Positions 56,501 through 64,000 of a DNA stretch of 64,000 bases are shown here, piece after piece (positions within the stretch are counted from its first letter, which is position 1; every line of letters begins with the position of its first letter). The notes beneath the pieces were generated by a model, which saw only the letters and a list, made by a program, of their open reading frames with translations, had not been told where the DNA came from and did no database searches. The position numbers and the translations under genes were made by a program. The DNA lies in assembly GCA_015233895.1 (NCBI GenBank), contig JADFXG010000008.1, forward strand, positions 1 through 64,000, given 5' to 3'. Source of the DNA: Nitrospirota bacterium. Its GTDB lineage: Bacteria > Nitrospirota > Thermodesulfovibrionia > Thermodesulfovibrionales > Magnetobacteriaceae.

Positions 56501-58288
56501 TTATTTAATGGCCGTTAAGTGCTCTGCAATTGGTCCTAAGGAAAGGGAGGGCAGAAACGTTAGTGCCCCAACTATAATAATTATTCCTATTAAAAACACT
56601 ACAAAAAGAGGCGTATGGGTAGGTAATGTTCCTGAACCAACCGGCACGTGTTTTTTCTCTGCTAATGAGCCCGCTATCGCAAGCACTGGGACAATGACGC
56701 CGAACCGCCCCAATAACATAACAATTCCAAGCACTATGTTATAGAAAAGAGTATTAGCGGAAAGGCCGGCAAATGCACTGCCGTTGTTGTTGGCACATGA
56801 TGAAAACGCATACAGAATTTCTGAAAATCCGTGGGGGCCGGGATTAGCTATACCAGCTACTCCGTCTTTTGCAATAACTGCTACAGCCGTACCCAAAAGC
56901 ACACACACGGCAGGAATCAGTATTACAAGCGATGACATTTTCATCTCAAACGACTCGATTTTTTTCCCAAGATACTCTGGCGTTCTTCCGACCATAAGGC
57001 CTGCGACAAAGACTGAGATAATGGCAAACACTATCATACCGTAAAGCCCGGAGCCAACACCGCCAAAAATTATCTCTCCCAATTGCATAAGAAAAAGCGG
57101 AATAAGTCCGCCTAACGGGCTGAAAGAGTCGTGCATAGAGTTAACCGAACCATTGGATGCGGCAGTTGTAACGGCAGCCCAGAGGGCTGAGTTTGCTACC
57201 CCAAGGCGCACCTCTTTTCCCTCCATATTGCCGTCAGAGGTTACGGCGGCACTCAGTGTTTTAACATAAGGAGCATCAATCGTTTCGCTGTAATAGCAAA
57301 ATATCAGCAAGGGGATAAGAATGATAAACATAGCCGCAAGCAGTACCCATCCCTGGCGGGTATCTTCCACCATTTTGCCAAACGTATAGCAAAGGGCTGC
57401 AGCGATAAGTAAAATTGCAAGGGACTCCAGAAAATTGGAAAGCGGAGTGGGGTTTTCAAACGGATGTGCGGAGTTTACGTTAAAAAATCCACCCCCGTTT
57501 GTGCCAAGCTGCTTTATTGCAATCTGAGAAGCCGCAGGGCCAAAAGGAATCTGCTGTTCTTTCATCTGAGCAGGTTCCGTCTTGTCTTTACCTGAGGCAT
57601 CTTTAACGGTATTGCCTTTAGAATCCACAACCGGTTTGTCGTACGATACGGTTTGCATAAGAGATGCGGTACGATATGCTTTAAAGTTTTGAACAACCCC
57701 CTGAGAGACCAAAATAATCGTAAAAACTATCGAAAGAGGTAAGAGTATGTACAAAATTGACCGTGTAAAGTCCACCCAGAAGTTACCTATAGTTTGAGCA
57801 TTTCTCCTGACAAATCCCCTTATTAATGCTATAAGCACTGCCATAGCGGTTGCTGCAGAGAGAAAATTCTGGACGCCAAGCCCCATCATTTGGGTCAGGT
57901 AACTCATAGTTGACTCCCCGCCATAGCCCTGCCAATTGGTGTTGGTTATAAAGCTCACTGCCGTGTTAAAGGACGAATCCCATGATACGGCAGGAAATCC
58001 CTGCGGATTTAACGGCAAATGATTTTGAAACCGCTGCAGCAGATATACAACAATTGCACCTAAAATGTTGAACACTAAGACAGATGCCGTATAAGTTTTC
58101 CACGGCATCTCCTCCTCGGAGTGTACGCCAAATATGCGGTACAAGAGTTTCTCAACAGGACTTAGAATTGGAGTTAACAGATTTGGCGTGCCTTCATACA
58201 CCTTTGCCATGTAGCCGCCCAGCGGCTTAATTAATACAGCCAAAACAACAAAATACAACCCAATCTGAAATAACCCGCTTCCAGTCAT
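56501..58288 (-). CDS. kdpA: K+-transporting ATPase subunit A
   Basis: 595 aa with about ten membrane helices and four selectivity-filter-like loops (TNTNWQGYGGES, GTNGGGFFNVNSAHPFENPT, AAVTTAASNGSVN, SCANNNGSAFAG). The K+-selective pore subunit. The start overlaps the kdpF stop (TAATG). Confidence 0.97.
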   Translation of the reverse strand: MTGSGLFQIGLYFVVLAVLIKPLGGYMAKVYEGTPNLLTPILSPVEKLLYRIFGVHSEEEMPWKTYTASVLVFNILGAIVVYLLQRFQNHLPLNPQGFPAVSWDSSFNTAVSFITNTNWQGYGGESTMSYLTQMMGLGVQNFLSAATAMAVLIALIRGFVRRNAQTIGNFWVDFTRSILYILLPLSIVFTIILVSQGVVQNFKAYRTASLMQTVSYDKPVVDSKGNTVKDASGKDKTEPAQMKEQQIPFGPAASQIAIKQLGTNGGGFFNVNSAHPFENPTPLSNFLESLAILLIAAALCYTFGKMVEDTRQGWVLLAAMFIILIPLLIFCYYSETIDAPYVKTLSAAVTSDGNMEGKEVRLGVANSALWAAVTTAASNGSVNSMHDSFSPLGGLIPLFLMQLGEIIFGGVGSGLYGMIVFAIISVFVAGLMVGRTPEYLGKKIESFEMKMSSLVILIPAVCVLLGTAVAVIAKDGVAGIANPGPHGFSEILYAFSSCANNNGSAFAGLSANTLFYNIVLGIVMLLGRFGVIVPVLAIAGSLAEKKHVPVGSGTLPTHTPLFVVFLIGIIIIVGALTFLPSLSLGPIAEHLTAIK

Positions 58289-58377
58289 TAGAACACCTCC
58301 GGTTTTAAGAGCGCCACAGTTAAATAGATAAGCAGCACCACGCTGACAACTCCGCCAATCCAGTAAAAAGTTTCCAT
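58288..58377 (-). CDS. kdpF: K+-transporting ATPase subunit F (29 aa)
   Basis: A short frame just upstream of kdpA reads METFYWIGGVVSVVLLIYL then TVALLKPEVF, a single hydrophobic helix with the KdpF sequence pattern. GGGGGG lies about 8 bases before the ATG, and the stop overlaps the kdpA ATG by one base. It stabilises the Kdp complex. No kdpDE sensor genes are adjacent. Confidence 0.9.
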   Translation of the reverse strand: METFYWIGGVVSVVLLIYLTVALLKPEVF

Positions 58378-58527
58378 AGAAATTACCCCCCGTAACTTTT
58401 ATAACATCGGAACTGATCCAATGCTCAATTCTACCCTAACACGTTATTTCATAAAATAGGTATTAATAAGCAAGTGTTGAGTATAAAGATTTTATAAAAA
58501 TGATACCGTCCACTTTGTTAACATTTT

Positions 58528-58533
58528 ATTATA
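58528..58533 (-). promoter_or_regulatory. candidate -10 box of the kdp operon
   Basis: TATAAT on the minus strand, about 150 bases before kdpF, with no good -35. KdpE or another activator may be needed; no clear KdpE site was recognised. Confidence 0.35.
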
Positions 58534-58575
58534 GTACACTTAAGGCTGGCGTTACCATTTGTATTGGCTTTTTTA

Positions 58576-58620
58576 TAATGCAACAAAATTTATTAAAAAT
58601 AATTTAAAAAAATTGCATTA
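58576..58620. repeat. inverted repeat at the border of a truncated gene
   Basis: TAATGCAA (58576-58583) and TTGCATTA (58613-58620) enclose 29 very AT-rich bases, right where the truncated frame at 58624 opens. It could be a terminator or a scar of a lost element. Confidence 0.4.
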
Positions 58621-58623
58621 GTA

Positions 58624-59487
58624 AATGAAATTTGCTATTATGCCGCAGGGGATGACAAACTACCTTTTGATGTAGCCCCTCTCAGAGTATTACCTTATAA
58701 AATTGATGACGGCAGTAACATAGAAAATATTGAGAAAACTAAATCTAAACTGACAAAACTTCTAAAGTATGCAAAAAATAGCGGAACAGCGGACAGTCCA
58801 ATTTATCAGCTTATCAAGGAGTTTCCAGATGTTGAACACACTAAAACAGATCTCTTCAGAGAGATAGCTGACTACTCTCCGGAGCTAAAGGAACGTCTGA
58901 AAGCTGCAAGAAAAGAGGACGTAGATTCACTGTGTAAGATAGAACAGGAAATTCCCTCATTAGAGGATGCAGAAACAGGTGTTGTCGTTGACTTATTTCT
59001 TTCTTATCGGGCAGTTAAAGCCTATAAAGAGATGATAGCTCTGGTTGATAAGATGTCTAAACCGTTATCCTCACAGCTTATGATTCAGGAACAGCCTGGA
59101 TTTGCATTGAATCGTTATGGTAAATCTGATGAGGCTAAGAAGAGGAAAGAACAGGGCAATGGGAGAAAAACTATGAGGCAAAAATGTGAAGCTGTAATTG
59201 AAGCTGAAGAGGCAATAGGTACAGGAAATATTGAACCAAAGAAAGCTATTGAATTAACCAAAATACTTAAAAATGAGAGAGTTTTTTGGCTTGCAAGAAG
59301 GGTGCTTAAGATTACTATTGATGAGTTATCGAGGCCAGCTCCATCTAAAGAAACAAACAAATTGCATTTGAAGTTAACTCATCAGCTTGCCTTGTGCACC
59401 TATAAAGACCCGGATCTTGCAAATGATACAAAATTTGTCGAAGCTATAAATTGTACTGAACACCATTTAATCGTACAGTGGTTATAA
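58624..59487 (+). pseudogene. 5'-truncated protein with TRAFs-binding-like region
   Basis: A 287-codon frame is open from a stop at 58621 but has no ATG before 59032. It starts YYAAGDDKLPFDVAPLRVLPY, which looks like the end of a TIR- or deoxyribosyltransferase-like domain. It continues with MIALVDKMSKPLSSQLMIQEQ and ALCTYKDPDL, words resembling the MAP3K TRAFs-binding (DUF4071) proteins. The 5' domain is missing and internal segments look deleted. Assignment is tentative. Confidence 0.5.
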
Positions 59488-59494
59488 AACTCCC

Positions 59495-59519
59495 GCCTGA
59501 ACTGTAAGACAGGTCAGGC
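59495..59519. terminator. hairpin between convergent gene remnants
   Basis: GCCTGAACTGT pairs with ACAGGTCAGGC around a 3-base loop with one mismatch. It may be a bidirectional terminator or the end of the IS481-like remnant. Confidence 0.45.
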
Positions 59520-59897
59520 TGTTTGTAAATCTGATTCATTATCATACCCAATCATTTTGATTTGTGCAAGATGTTTATTTTTAGTAAAGCACTCCATAGG
59601 GGTTAATCCGTTACAATGCTTACCTTGATGAGTTCTCATATGGTTATACTCATCAAGCCAGTCATCAAGGTCTTTTTGCAATTGTTCAATGGAGTGATAA
59701 ATCTTTTTATGAAAGGCTACATTGTAGAATTCCTCAAGTACAGTCTTATGGAAGAGTTCACAGATACCATTACTCTGGAGTGATTTAACTTTGCTGTAGG
59801 AGTGTTCAATATCCTCGACTGTCAGATACAACTCATACTCATGGTGTTCTCTTATTCCAATTGTATTCAGAACCTCGGTCTGTAAGTATCCTCAGCA
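59514..59897 (-). pseudogene. C-terminal remnant of an IS481-like transposase
   Basis: The DDE integrase part is recognisable: LLRILTDRGSEY near 59895-59860, a one-base frameshift near 59857, then YELYLTVEDIEHSYSKVKSLQSNGICELFHKTV and DEYNHMRTHQGKHCNGLTPMECF. The N-terminal half is absent. The remnant abuts and overlaps the 3' end of tag. Confidence 0.8.
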
Positions 59898-60469
59898 ATC
59901 TCTTTGTGCCTGAAGCAGTCAATTTGGTGGTCGTTAACAATTCCCACGGCCTGCATAAAAGCGTAGCAGATAGTGGTCCCAAAAAACGTAAATCCGCGTT
60001 TTTTCATATCATGGCTGATAGTGTCGGAAAGTTCAGTGTAGGCTGGAATTTCGCTGAATGTTTTAAAGGTATTTACTATTGGCTTACCGTTTACGAATTT
60101 CCACAGGTATGAAGTAAAACTGCCAAATTCTTCCTGAATTTTTAAAAATTGAGCGGCATTATTGACTGCTGAAATGATTTTCAGCCGGTTTCTGATAATG
60201 CCTGAATCGTTAAGAAGGATTTTTACCTTCTCCTCGGAATAATTTGCAACAATAGCCGGGTCAAAGCGGTCAAAAGCGGCTCTGTAAGAATCACGCCTCT
60301 TAAGAATGGTAATCCAGCTAAGCCCTGCCTGAGCGCCCTCAAGTGTAATCATCTCAAACAATGTTGTGTCGTCATAAACCGGCACTCCCCATTGTTCGTT
60401 ATGGTAGCTAAGATAGAGACCATTATCGTTAGCAACCCAACTACATACGTTTTTACCAACTTCAGTCAT
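59867..60469 (-). CDS. tag: DNA-3-methyladenine glycosylase I
   Basis: 200 aa with the Tag signature NEQWGVPVYDD, FEMITLEGAQAGLSWITILKRR and the Zn/His-Cys elements (Cys9-like CSWVANDN at the start; FFGTTICYAFMQAVGIVNDHQIDCFRHKE at the end). It removes 3-methyladenine from DNA. The last residues, after HKE, are read from the IS481-like remnant in another frame, so the native end has been replaced by roughly ten foreign residues; the catalytic core is intact. Confidence 0.9.
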   Translation of the reverse strand: MTEVGKNVCSWVANDNGLYLSYHNEQWGVPVYDDTTLFEMITLEGAQAGLSWITILKRRDSYRAAFDRFDPAIVANYSEEKVKILLNDSGIIRNRLKIISAVNNAAQFLKIQEEFGSFTSYLWKFVNGKPIVNTFKTFSEIPAYTELSDTISHDMKKRGFTFFGTTICYAFMQAVGIVNDHQIDCFRHKEIAEDTYRPRF

Positions 60470-60716
60470 TTAACGTGCCGTTATCCTCGACTTTAATCGG
60501 CGCTGGATGTCCGTGTTTATGTATCATCCGATATTGTGTGTCAGTCGTAGGTTGTTTTTCTTCTTTGTTTTCCATTTCACCAAAAGTTGTTTCTGAGGAT
60601 GGTACTGTTTGCCTTACTGTAACACCTGTGCTGTTGTCAGAAGCCATCACTATGCTGCTTCGGAGTATGAGTATGAAAACAAAAACCGCTGTTCTTAAGT
60701 TAAATTGATTTTTCAT
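60462..60716 (-). CDS. small secreted hypothetical protein
   Basis: 84 aa from the ATG at 60716. A signal peptide (MKNQFNLRTAVFVFILILR..., cleavage near VMAS) is followed by a polar 60-residue tail with HKHGHP. No family recognised. It overlaps tag by 8 bp and lies 18 bases after cobU. Confidence 0.5.
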   Translation of the reverse strand: MKNQFNLRTAVFVFILILRSSIVMASDNSTGVTVRQTVPSSETTFGEMENKEEKQPTTDTQYRMIHKHGHPAPIKVEDNGTLND

Positions 60717-60734
60717 TTGGCGCATTCCCATGTT

Positions 60735-61274
60735 TTAAGAATTTAATCTAAGCGGCAAACCGCTAACAACTAAGTACGCCTCATCGGACACTGCCGCAAC
60801 ACGTTGATTGAGCACCCCGGCATAGTCTCTAAATAGCCGTGCAAGGCGGTTATCCGGCACTATGGAAAGTCCAACCTCATTTGACACAAGGATAATTGCC
60901 CCATCAGATTTAGTTTGTCTTGCAGTTGTAAGCGAGTCTGTCAGTTTCAAAAAAGCGTCATAGATTTTGTCTTTGGCGGGTTCAGGCTCTGTAAGTATCA
61001 TATTTGTTAGCCACAGAGTCAGACAATCCACTACAATGACCTCATGTGTAGTAACCAGCTCTGTGATACTTTGATGGATGTTAACCGGCTCCTCAACCGT
61101 ATCCCAGCTACCATTGCGCTCCTTTTGGTGCGCTTCTATGCGCCAAGCCATTTCATCATCGAGAGCCTGTGCGGTTGCAACATATGCCCTTTTGCCGCCA
61201 TATCTATCTGCTGTTTTAAGGGCAAACGTGCTCTTGCCGCTTTTAGCCCCTCCGGTTATAAACACTATTTTCAT
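60735..61274 (-). CDS. cobU: adenosylcobinamide kinase/guanylyltransferase
   Basis: 179 aa. P-loop GGAKSGKSTFAL at the N-terminus; VATAQALDDEMAWRIEAHQKER with the GMP-accepting His near 46; DCLTLWLTNM near 84; VSNEVGLSIVP near 120. It phosphorylates adenosylcobinamide and links GMP to it. Follows cbiH by 21 bases. Confidence 0.95.
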   Translation of the reverse strand: MKIVFITGGAKSGKSTFALKTADRYGGKRAYVATAQALDDEMAWRIEAHQKERNGSWDTVEEPVNIHQSITELVTTHEVIVVDCLTLWLTNMILTEPEPAKDKIYDAFLKLTDSLTTARQTKSDGAIILVSNEVGLSIVPDNRLARLFRDYAGVLNQRVAAVSDEAYLVVSGLPLRLNS

Positions 61275-61295
61275 ATTGAACAGATACCTCTTGTA

Positions 61296-62087
61296 TTAAA
61301 CTTCTGCTTGTGGCACAATTTTATACCCACGTGGGGTGACCATCCAGTTTTCCCAGCAAAATGTCTGAGAGTTACCAACAATTACCGTTGTTTGCATATC
61401 TATTTCATGATTGAGCATCTCACCCAGAGTTGTCAGAGTTACGGTTTCATCATCTCGCATGGCGGCTTTTACAATACCTACGGGAGTGTCTTTCGTTTTG
61501 TACTTAAGCATGATGTCCCGCGCTTTGTCTATGTGATGAATTCGCCCTTTACTTTTAGGGTTATACATGACTATGACAAAATCAGCGTCTGAGGCACTGT
61601 GAAGGCGTTTTTCTATCAGTTCCCACGGAGTAAGTCTGTCTGAGAGACTGATCGTGGCAAAATCGTGCATTAGAGGAGCGCCAAGAAGTGAAGCACAAGA
61701 GCAATGGGCAGGAACGCCAGCTATTATCTTAACATCAGGACGATTTCTTATGTCATCTCCCCAAAGAGGTTCCACTTCTGAGGAGTAGTTTTTCATAAGC
61801 TCAAGCACAAGCCCTGCCATGGCATACACACCGGGGTCGCCGCTGCTGATTATTGAAACCACCTTACCGACAGAGGCCAGCTCTATCCCTGCCGCACACC
61901 GCTTTGCCTCATGCGTCATACCGGTTGTCACTACCTCCTTGCCGGTTAACATGTCGCGTATCAGATCGACATAAATCCCGTAACCTACCACTACGTCGGA
62001 CTCCTCTATTGCTTTTTGGGCCTCTGTCGTCATGTGCTGCTGTTTGCCAGGACCTGTACCAACCACATATATCTTACCTTTCTTCAT
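61296..62087 (-). CDS. cbiH: precorrin-3B C17-methyltransferase
   Basis: 263 aa, a tetrapyrrole methylase beginning KIYVVGTGPGKQQHMTTEA and carrying VVSIISSGDPGVYAMAGLVLE and GVPAHCSCASLLGAPLMHDF. Ring-contraction methylase of the corrin pathway. Separated from cbiF by a short gap that contains the ATCTGCG repeat. Confidence 0.93.
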   Translation of the reverse strand: MKKGKIYVVGTGPGKQQHMTTEAQKAIEESDVVVGYGIYVDLIRDMLTGKEVVTTGMTHEAKRCAAGIELASVGKVVSIISSGDPGVYAMAGLVLELMKNYSSEVEPLWGDDIRNRPDVKIIAGVPAHCSCASLLGAPLMHDFATISLSDRLTPWELIEKRLHSASDADFVIVMYNPKSKGRIHHIDKARDIMLKYKTKDTPVGIVKAAMRDDETVTLTTLGEMLNHEIDMQTTVIVGNSQTFCWENWMVTPRGYKIVPQAEV

Positions 62088-62110
62088 TCATAACCCCTGT
62101 GTTTAAAATT

Positions 62111-62144
62111 TTTTCATCTGCGTTTATCTGCGTCATCTGCGGAT
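62111..62144. repeat. ATCTGCG-type dispersed repeat
   Basis: Its reverse complement, starting ATCCGCAGATGACGCAGAT, matches 8182-8214 with one mismatch. It lies in the 65-base gap between cbiH and cbiF. Confidence 0.75.
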
Positions 62145-62152
62145 TAAAATCT

Positions 62153-62914
62153 TTACTTCCTGCAACCGTGGCTGAAACCGGCATCATATAGTTTAGACTT
62201 CTTACCGGTTGGGCTATCTGAGGCACTCAGTGCCTCGCCAACTAATATCAGCGCTGTTTTTTTGATTCCTGCCTCAGTTACCTTTAAGGCAATATCACTC
62301 AGCGTTGCTCTGATTATCCTTTCAGTGGGCCACGAGGCTCTCTCCACTACCACTACCGGCGTTGAATCCTTGTACCCGCCTTTCAAAAGTTCCTCTGCTA
62401 CCCTTTCTATCATTGATATACTTAGAAAAATCACAAGAGTAGCATTGTGAGTAGCAAGAGAGGAAAGCCTCTCCCGTTCAGGTACCGGAGTGTTACCCTC
62501 AAGGCGCGTTATTATTACGCTTTGGCTTATCTCAGGGATTGTCAGCTCTTGCCTTAGAGCCGCAGATGCCGCTGCCAGTGAGGACACACCCGGCACTACC
62601 TCATATTTTATTTGTAACTCCGTCAATCTCTCAATCTGTTCCGATATTGCGCTGTAAAATGACAAATCCCCCGTGTGCAGGCGCACTACGGTTTTATCAG
62701 CCTCTGTCCATTTCTGTATTAATGCCGTTAACTCATCCAGTGTAAGTGCTGAGGAGTCAACCGTCCCGGCTGTTGTGCCCTTAAATATTTCAGGATTAAC
62801 CAGACTGCCGGCATAGATAATTAAATCCGCACTGTCTATTAGTTTCTTTCCTTTAACTGTGATAAGTTCTGGATCCCCCGGTCCTGCCCCCACAAAAAAC
62901 ACCACACCCGGCAT
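62153..62914 (-). CDS. cbiF: cobalt-precorrin-4 C11-methyltransferase
   Basis: 253 aa. VFFVGAGPGDPELITVKGKKLIDSADLIIYAGSLVN at the N-terminus, VVRLHTGDLSFYSAISEQI near 80 and EVVPGVSSLAAASAALRQELT near 110 are CbiF/CobM hallmarks. It methylates C11 of the corrin ring. Starts 3 bases after the CbiG-CbiJ gene. Confidence 0.93.
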   Translation of the reverse strand: MPGVVFFVGAGPGDPELITVKGKKLIDSADLIIYAGSLVNPEIFKGTTAGTVDSSALTLDELTALIQKWTEADKTVVRLHTGDLSFYSAISEQIERLTELQIKYEVVPGVSSLAAASAALRQELTIPEISQSVIITRLEGNTPVPERERLSSLATHNATLVIFLSISMIERVAEELLKGGYKDSTPVVVVERASWPTERIIRATLSDIALKVTEAGIKKTALILVGEALSASDSPTGKKSKLYDAGFSHGCRK

Positions 62915-62917
62915 CTC

Positions 62918-64000
62918 TCAGCCCTCCCGTTCCACTACAAATATAAAAATCCCACACTCCATGGCAGCCGATGCTTTTTCAAAAAAACCGCCCTCTTTAC
63001 CGGTCTTTTTGGTTATCAGACAATCCACACCATATTGCCGGATTATTGCCGTGTTTAACTCTGCACCAAATGGCCCGTGCATACCAATTATGTTTTGAGG
63101 TTTAACCCCATTACTTATACAACTTGATATGGAGTTTTCAAACGGTAGTACCCGCACAAAGACATCATTTATTCCATAAGCTGCCAATTGTTTTACAAAT
63201 CCAAGCTCTTTGCTGCCAGTTGTAAAAAGAGGCTTTCGTATTTTTAGTTCTAAAATTTTCTTTACACATTCATCAAGAGATTTTACAAATATCAGTTTGT
63301 CATACCCCAGATCATCGGTTACATCAGTGCTTCGTGATTTTTGAATGTATTCAATGTCAAGCTCAGCCGATACCCGTTGAGCAAGAGGCGTTATAACCTG
63401 AGCATACGGGTGTGTGCAATCTATGATTCTTTTAATGTGCCGTTCAATTATAAATTTCTTCAGTGAGTTATTGTTAAAATTCTCTAAAACTGCCCTGTCG
63501 CCAAATTTCTCTCTAAACAGGTTGTGGCCATACTCCGTGGCTGTAGATATATAAAACGGTACACTTTCAGAGTCAAGCCTTTGTGCCTCACATACGCCCT
63601 CGGTTGTTCCGCCCAAAATCAATACCATATCCCTGAGTCCGTAGCCGGACTTACGGCTAAATAAGAGAATCTCCCTGGCAACAGCGATTGTAACCTTTTT
63701 AAATATGGTTTTAGGGAGCACAAGTTGAGCATTCTTGCCCGAAAGTACAGCTACGGGCTCAGAGACGCCATGCACACCGATAGACTTAAAGGCAGTTTCA
63801 GACCGGGCTGCCTGTGGCGTAATATTATAATAATGCTCAATCATCCATTTTGGTATATATCTGATATGAAGAGAAAGCTCCTCTGCCGCCTGTAGTAGTC
63901 CATCCTCATTTTTTTTAGCCCAGGCCGTGGCAATACAGCGGATTTTGGCTGTCGTAATTCCCGCCATCTTACAGCCCTCCGTTATGGCATAAATAATGTC
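62918..64000 (-). CDS. CbiG-CbiJ fusion (cobalamin synthesis), 5' end off the window
   Basis: At least 360 codons; the frame is open to the window edge, beyond the first internal ATG at 63967. Its N-terminal part (about 1-115) is a CbiG C-terminal/CobE-like domain (KKNEDGLLQAAEELSLHI; GVSEPVAVLSG). The rest is a CbiJ/CobK precorrin-6x reductase (LILGGTTEGVCEAQRL; IIDCTHPYAQVIT; HGPFGAELN near the end). A CbiG acetaldehyde-releasing half probably continues beyond the window. The fusion would couple two consecutive-branch steps of corrin synthesis. Confidence 0.82.
   Translation of the reverse strand, partial: DIIYAITEGCKMAGITTAKIRCIATAWAKKNEDGLLQAAEELSLHIRYIPKWMIEHYYNITPQAARSETAFKSIGVHGVSEPVAVLSGKNAQLVLPKTIFKKVTIAVAREILLFSRKSGYGLRDMVLILGGTTEGVCEAQRLDSESVPFYISTATEYGHNLFREKFGDRAVLENFNNNSLKKFIIERHIKRIIDCTHPYAQVITPLAQRVSAELDIEYIQKSRSTDVTDDLGYDKLIFVKSLDECVKKILELKIRKPLFTTGSKELGFVKQLAAYGINDVFVRVLPFENSISSCISNGVKPQNIIGMHGPFGAELNTAIIRQYGVDCLITKKTGKEGGFFEKASAAMECGIFIFVVEREG

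Noticed and set aside
61044-61592. 182-codon plus-strand frame
   Set aside because: Antisense to cobU and cbiH, with no motif and no ribosome site.

Overview
The window looks like a chromosomal segment of an anaerobic or microaerophilic Gram-negative bacterium. Gene content points to the Nitrospirota (Thermodesulfovibrionia or magnetotactic relatives): a single-chain pyruvate:ferredoxin oxidoreductase, a PPi-type phosphofructokinase, an anaerobic-type (Cbi) cobalamin pathway, a split ATP synthase operon, a DtxR/FeoB iron uptake pair, Kdp potassium uptake and many sigma-54 activators. This placement is inference from gene content; there is no rRNA in the window, and no magnetosome gene was recognised.

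Layout: 0.3-3.9 kb, nifJ-type PFOR. 4.1-8.2 kb, a minus-strand run nadE, lipoprotein, ferritin-like, rsmI, purN. 8.4-13.5 kb, a compact chemotaxis-like signalling operon (two-CW protein, soluble MCP-like protein, STAS, CheY, CheA). 13.7-15.6 kb, PPi-PFK and a RelE-type toxin/antitoxin pair. 15.7-22.1 kb, a sigma-54 two-component system transcribed divergently from a universal-stress-protein gene that has recognisable upstream activator palindromes and a -24/-12 promoter, followed by TauE/SafE, a small membrane protein and a tandem USP.

22.3-29.3 kb is a defence island. A three-gene ABC-3C-like system (Mrr-like nuclease effector, small middle component, DUF2326-like ATPase) sits between 15-bp inverted repeats, with a 7-bp direct repeat outside them, and has no transposase of its own. 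It is followed by a translationally coupled mntA-hepT-hsdR-YgjP-like peptidase operon with no hsdM or hsdS. 29.4-31.9 kb holds RadC, a GAF/sigma-54 activator and a small nuclease-like ORF.

32.1-37.4 kb: DUF401 permease, CCA-type nucleotidyltransferase, DtxR-FeoA regulator and FeoB, then tRNA-Thr(CGU). 37.7-43.4 kb: ATP synthase b', b, delta, alpha, gamma, beta and a short epsilon; the a and c genes are not here. 43.4-49.8 kb: U32 protein, CbiB, an L,D-transpeptidase with NTF2-like repeats, heme O synthase and a GT-C-like membrane protein. 49.9-52.5 kb: a second, broken defence-like pair (AAA ATPase frameshifted at a T9 tract, partner gene cut by an IS630-family element). 52.8-58.4 kb: putative porin and kdpFABC, including a 29-aa kdpF. 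58.6-59.9 kb: a graveyard of truncated genes. 59.9-64 kb: tag and cobalamin genes cobU, cbiH, cbiF and a CbiG-CbiJ fusion that runs off the edge.

The most interesting parts are the inverted-repeat-bounded ABC-3C cassette, the HEPN/MNT-coupled HsdR operon without its methylase, and the homopolymer-frameshifted ATPase next to an IS-cut partner.
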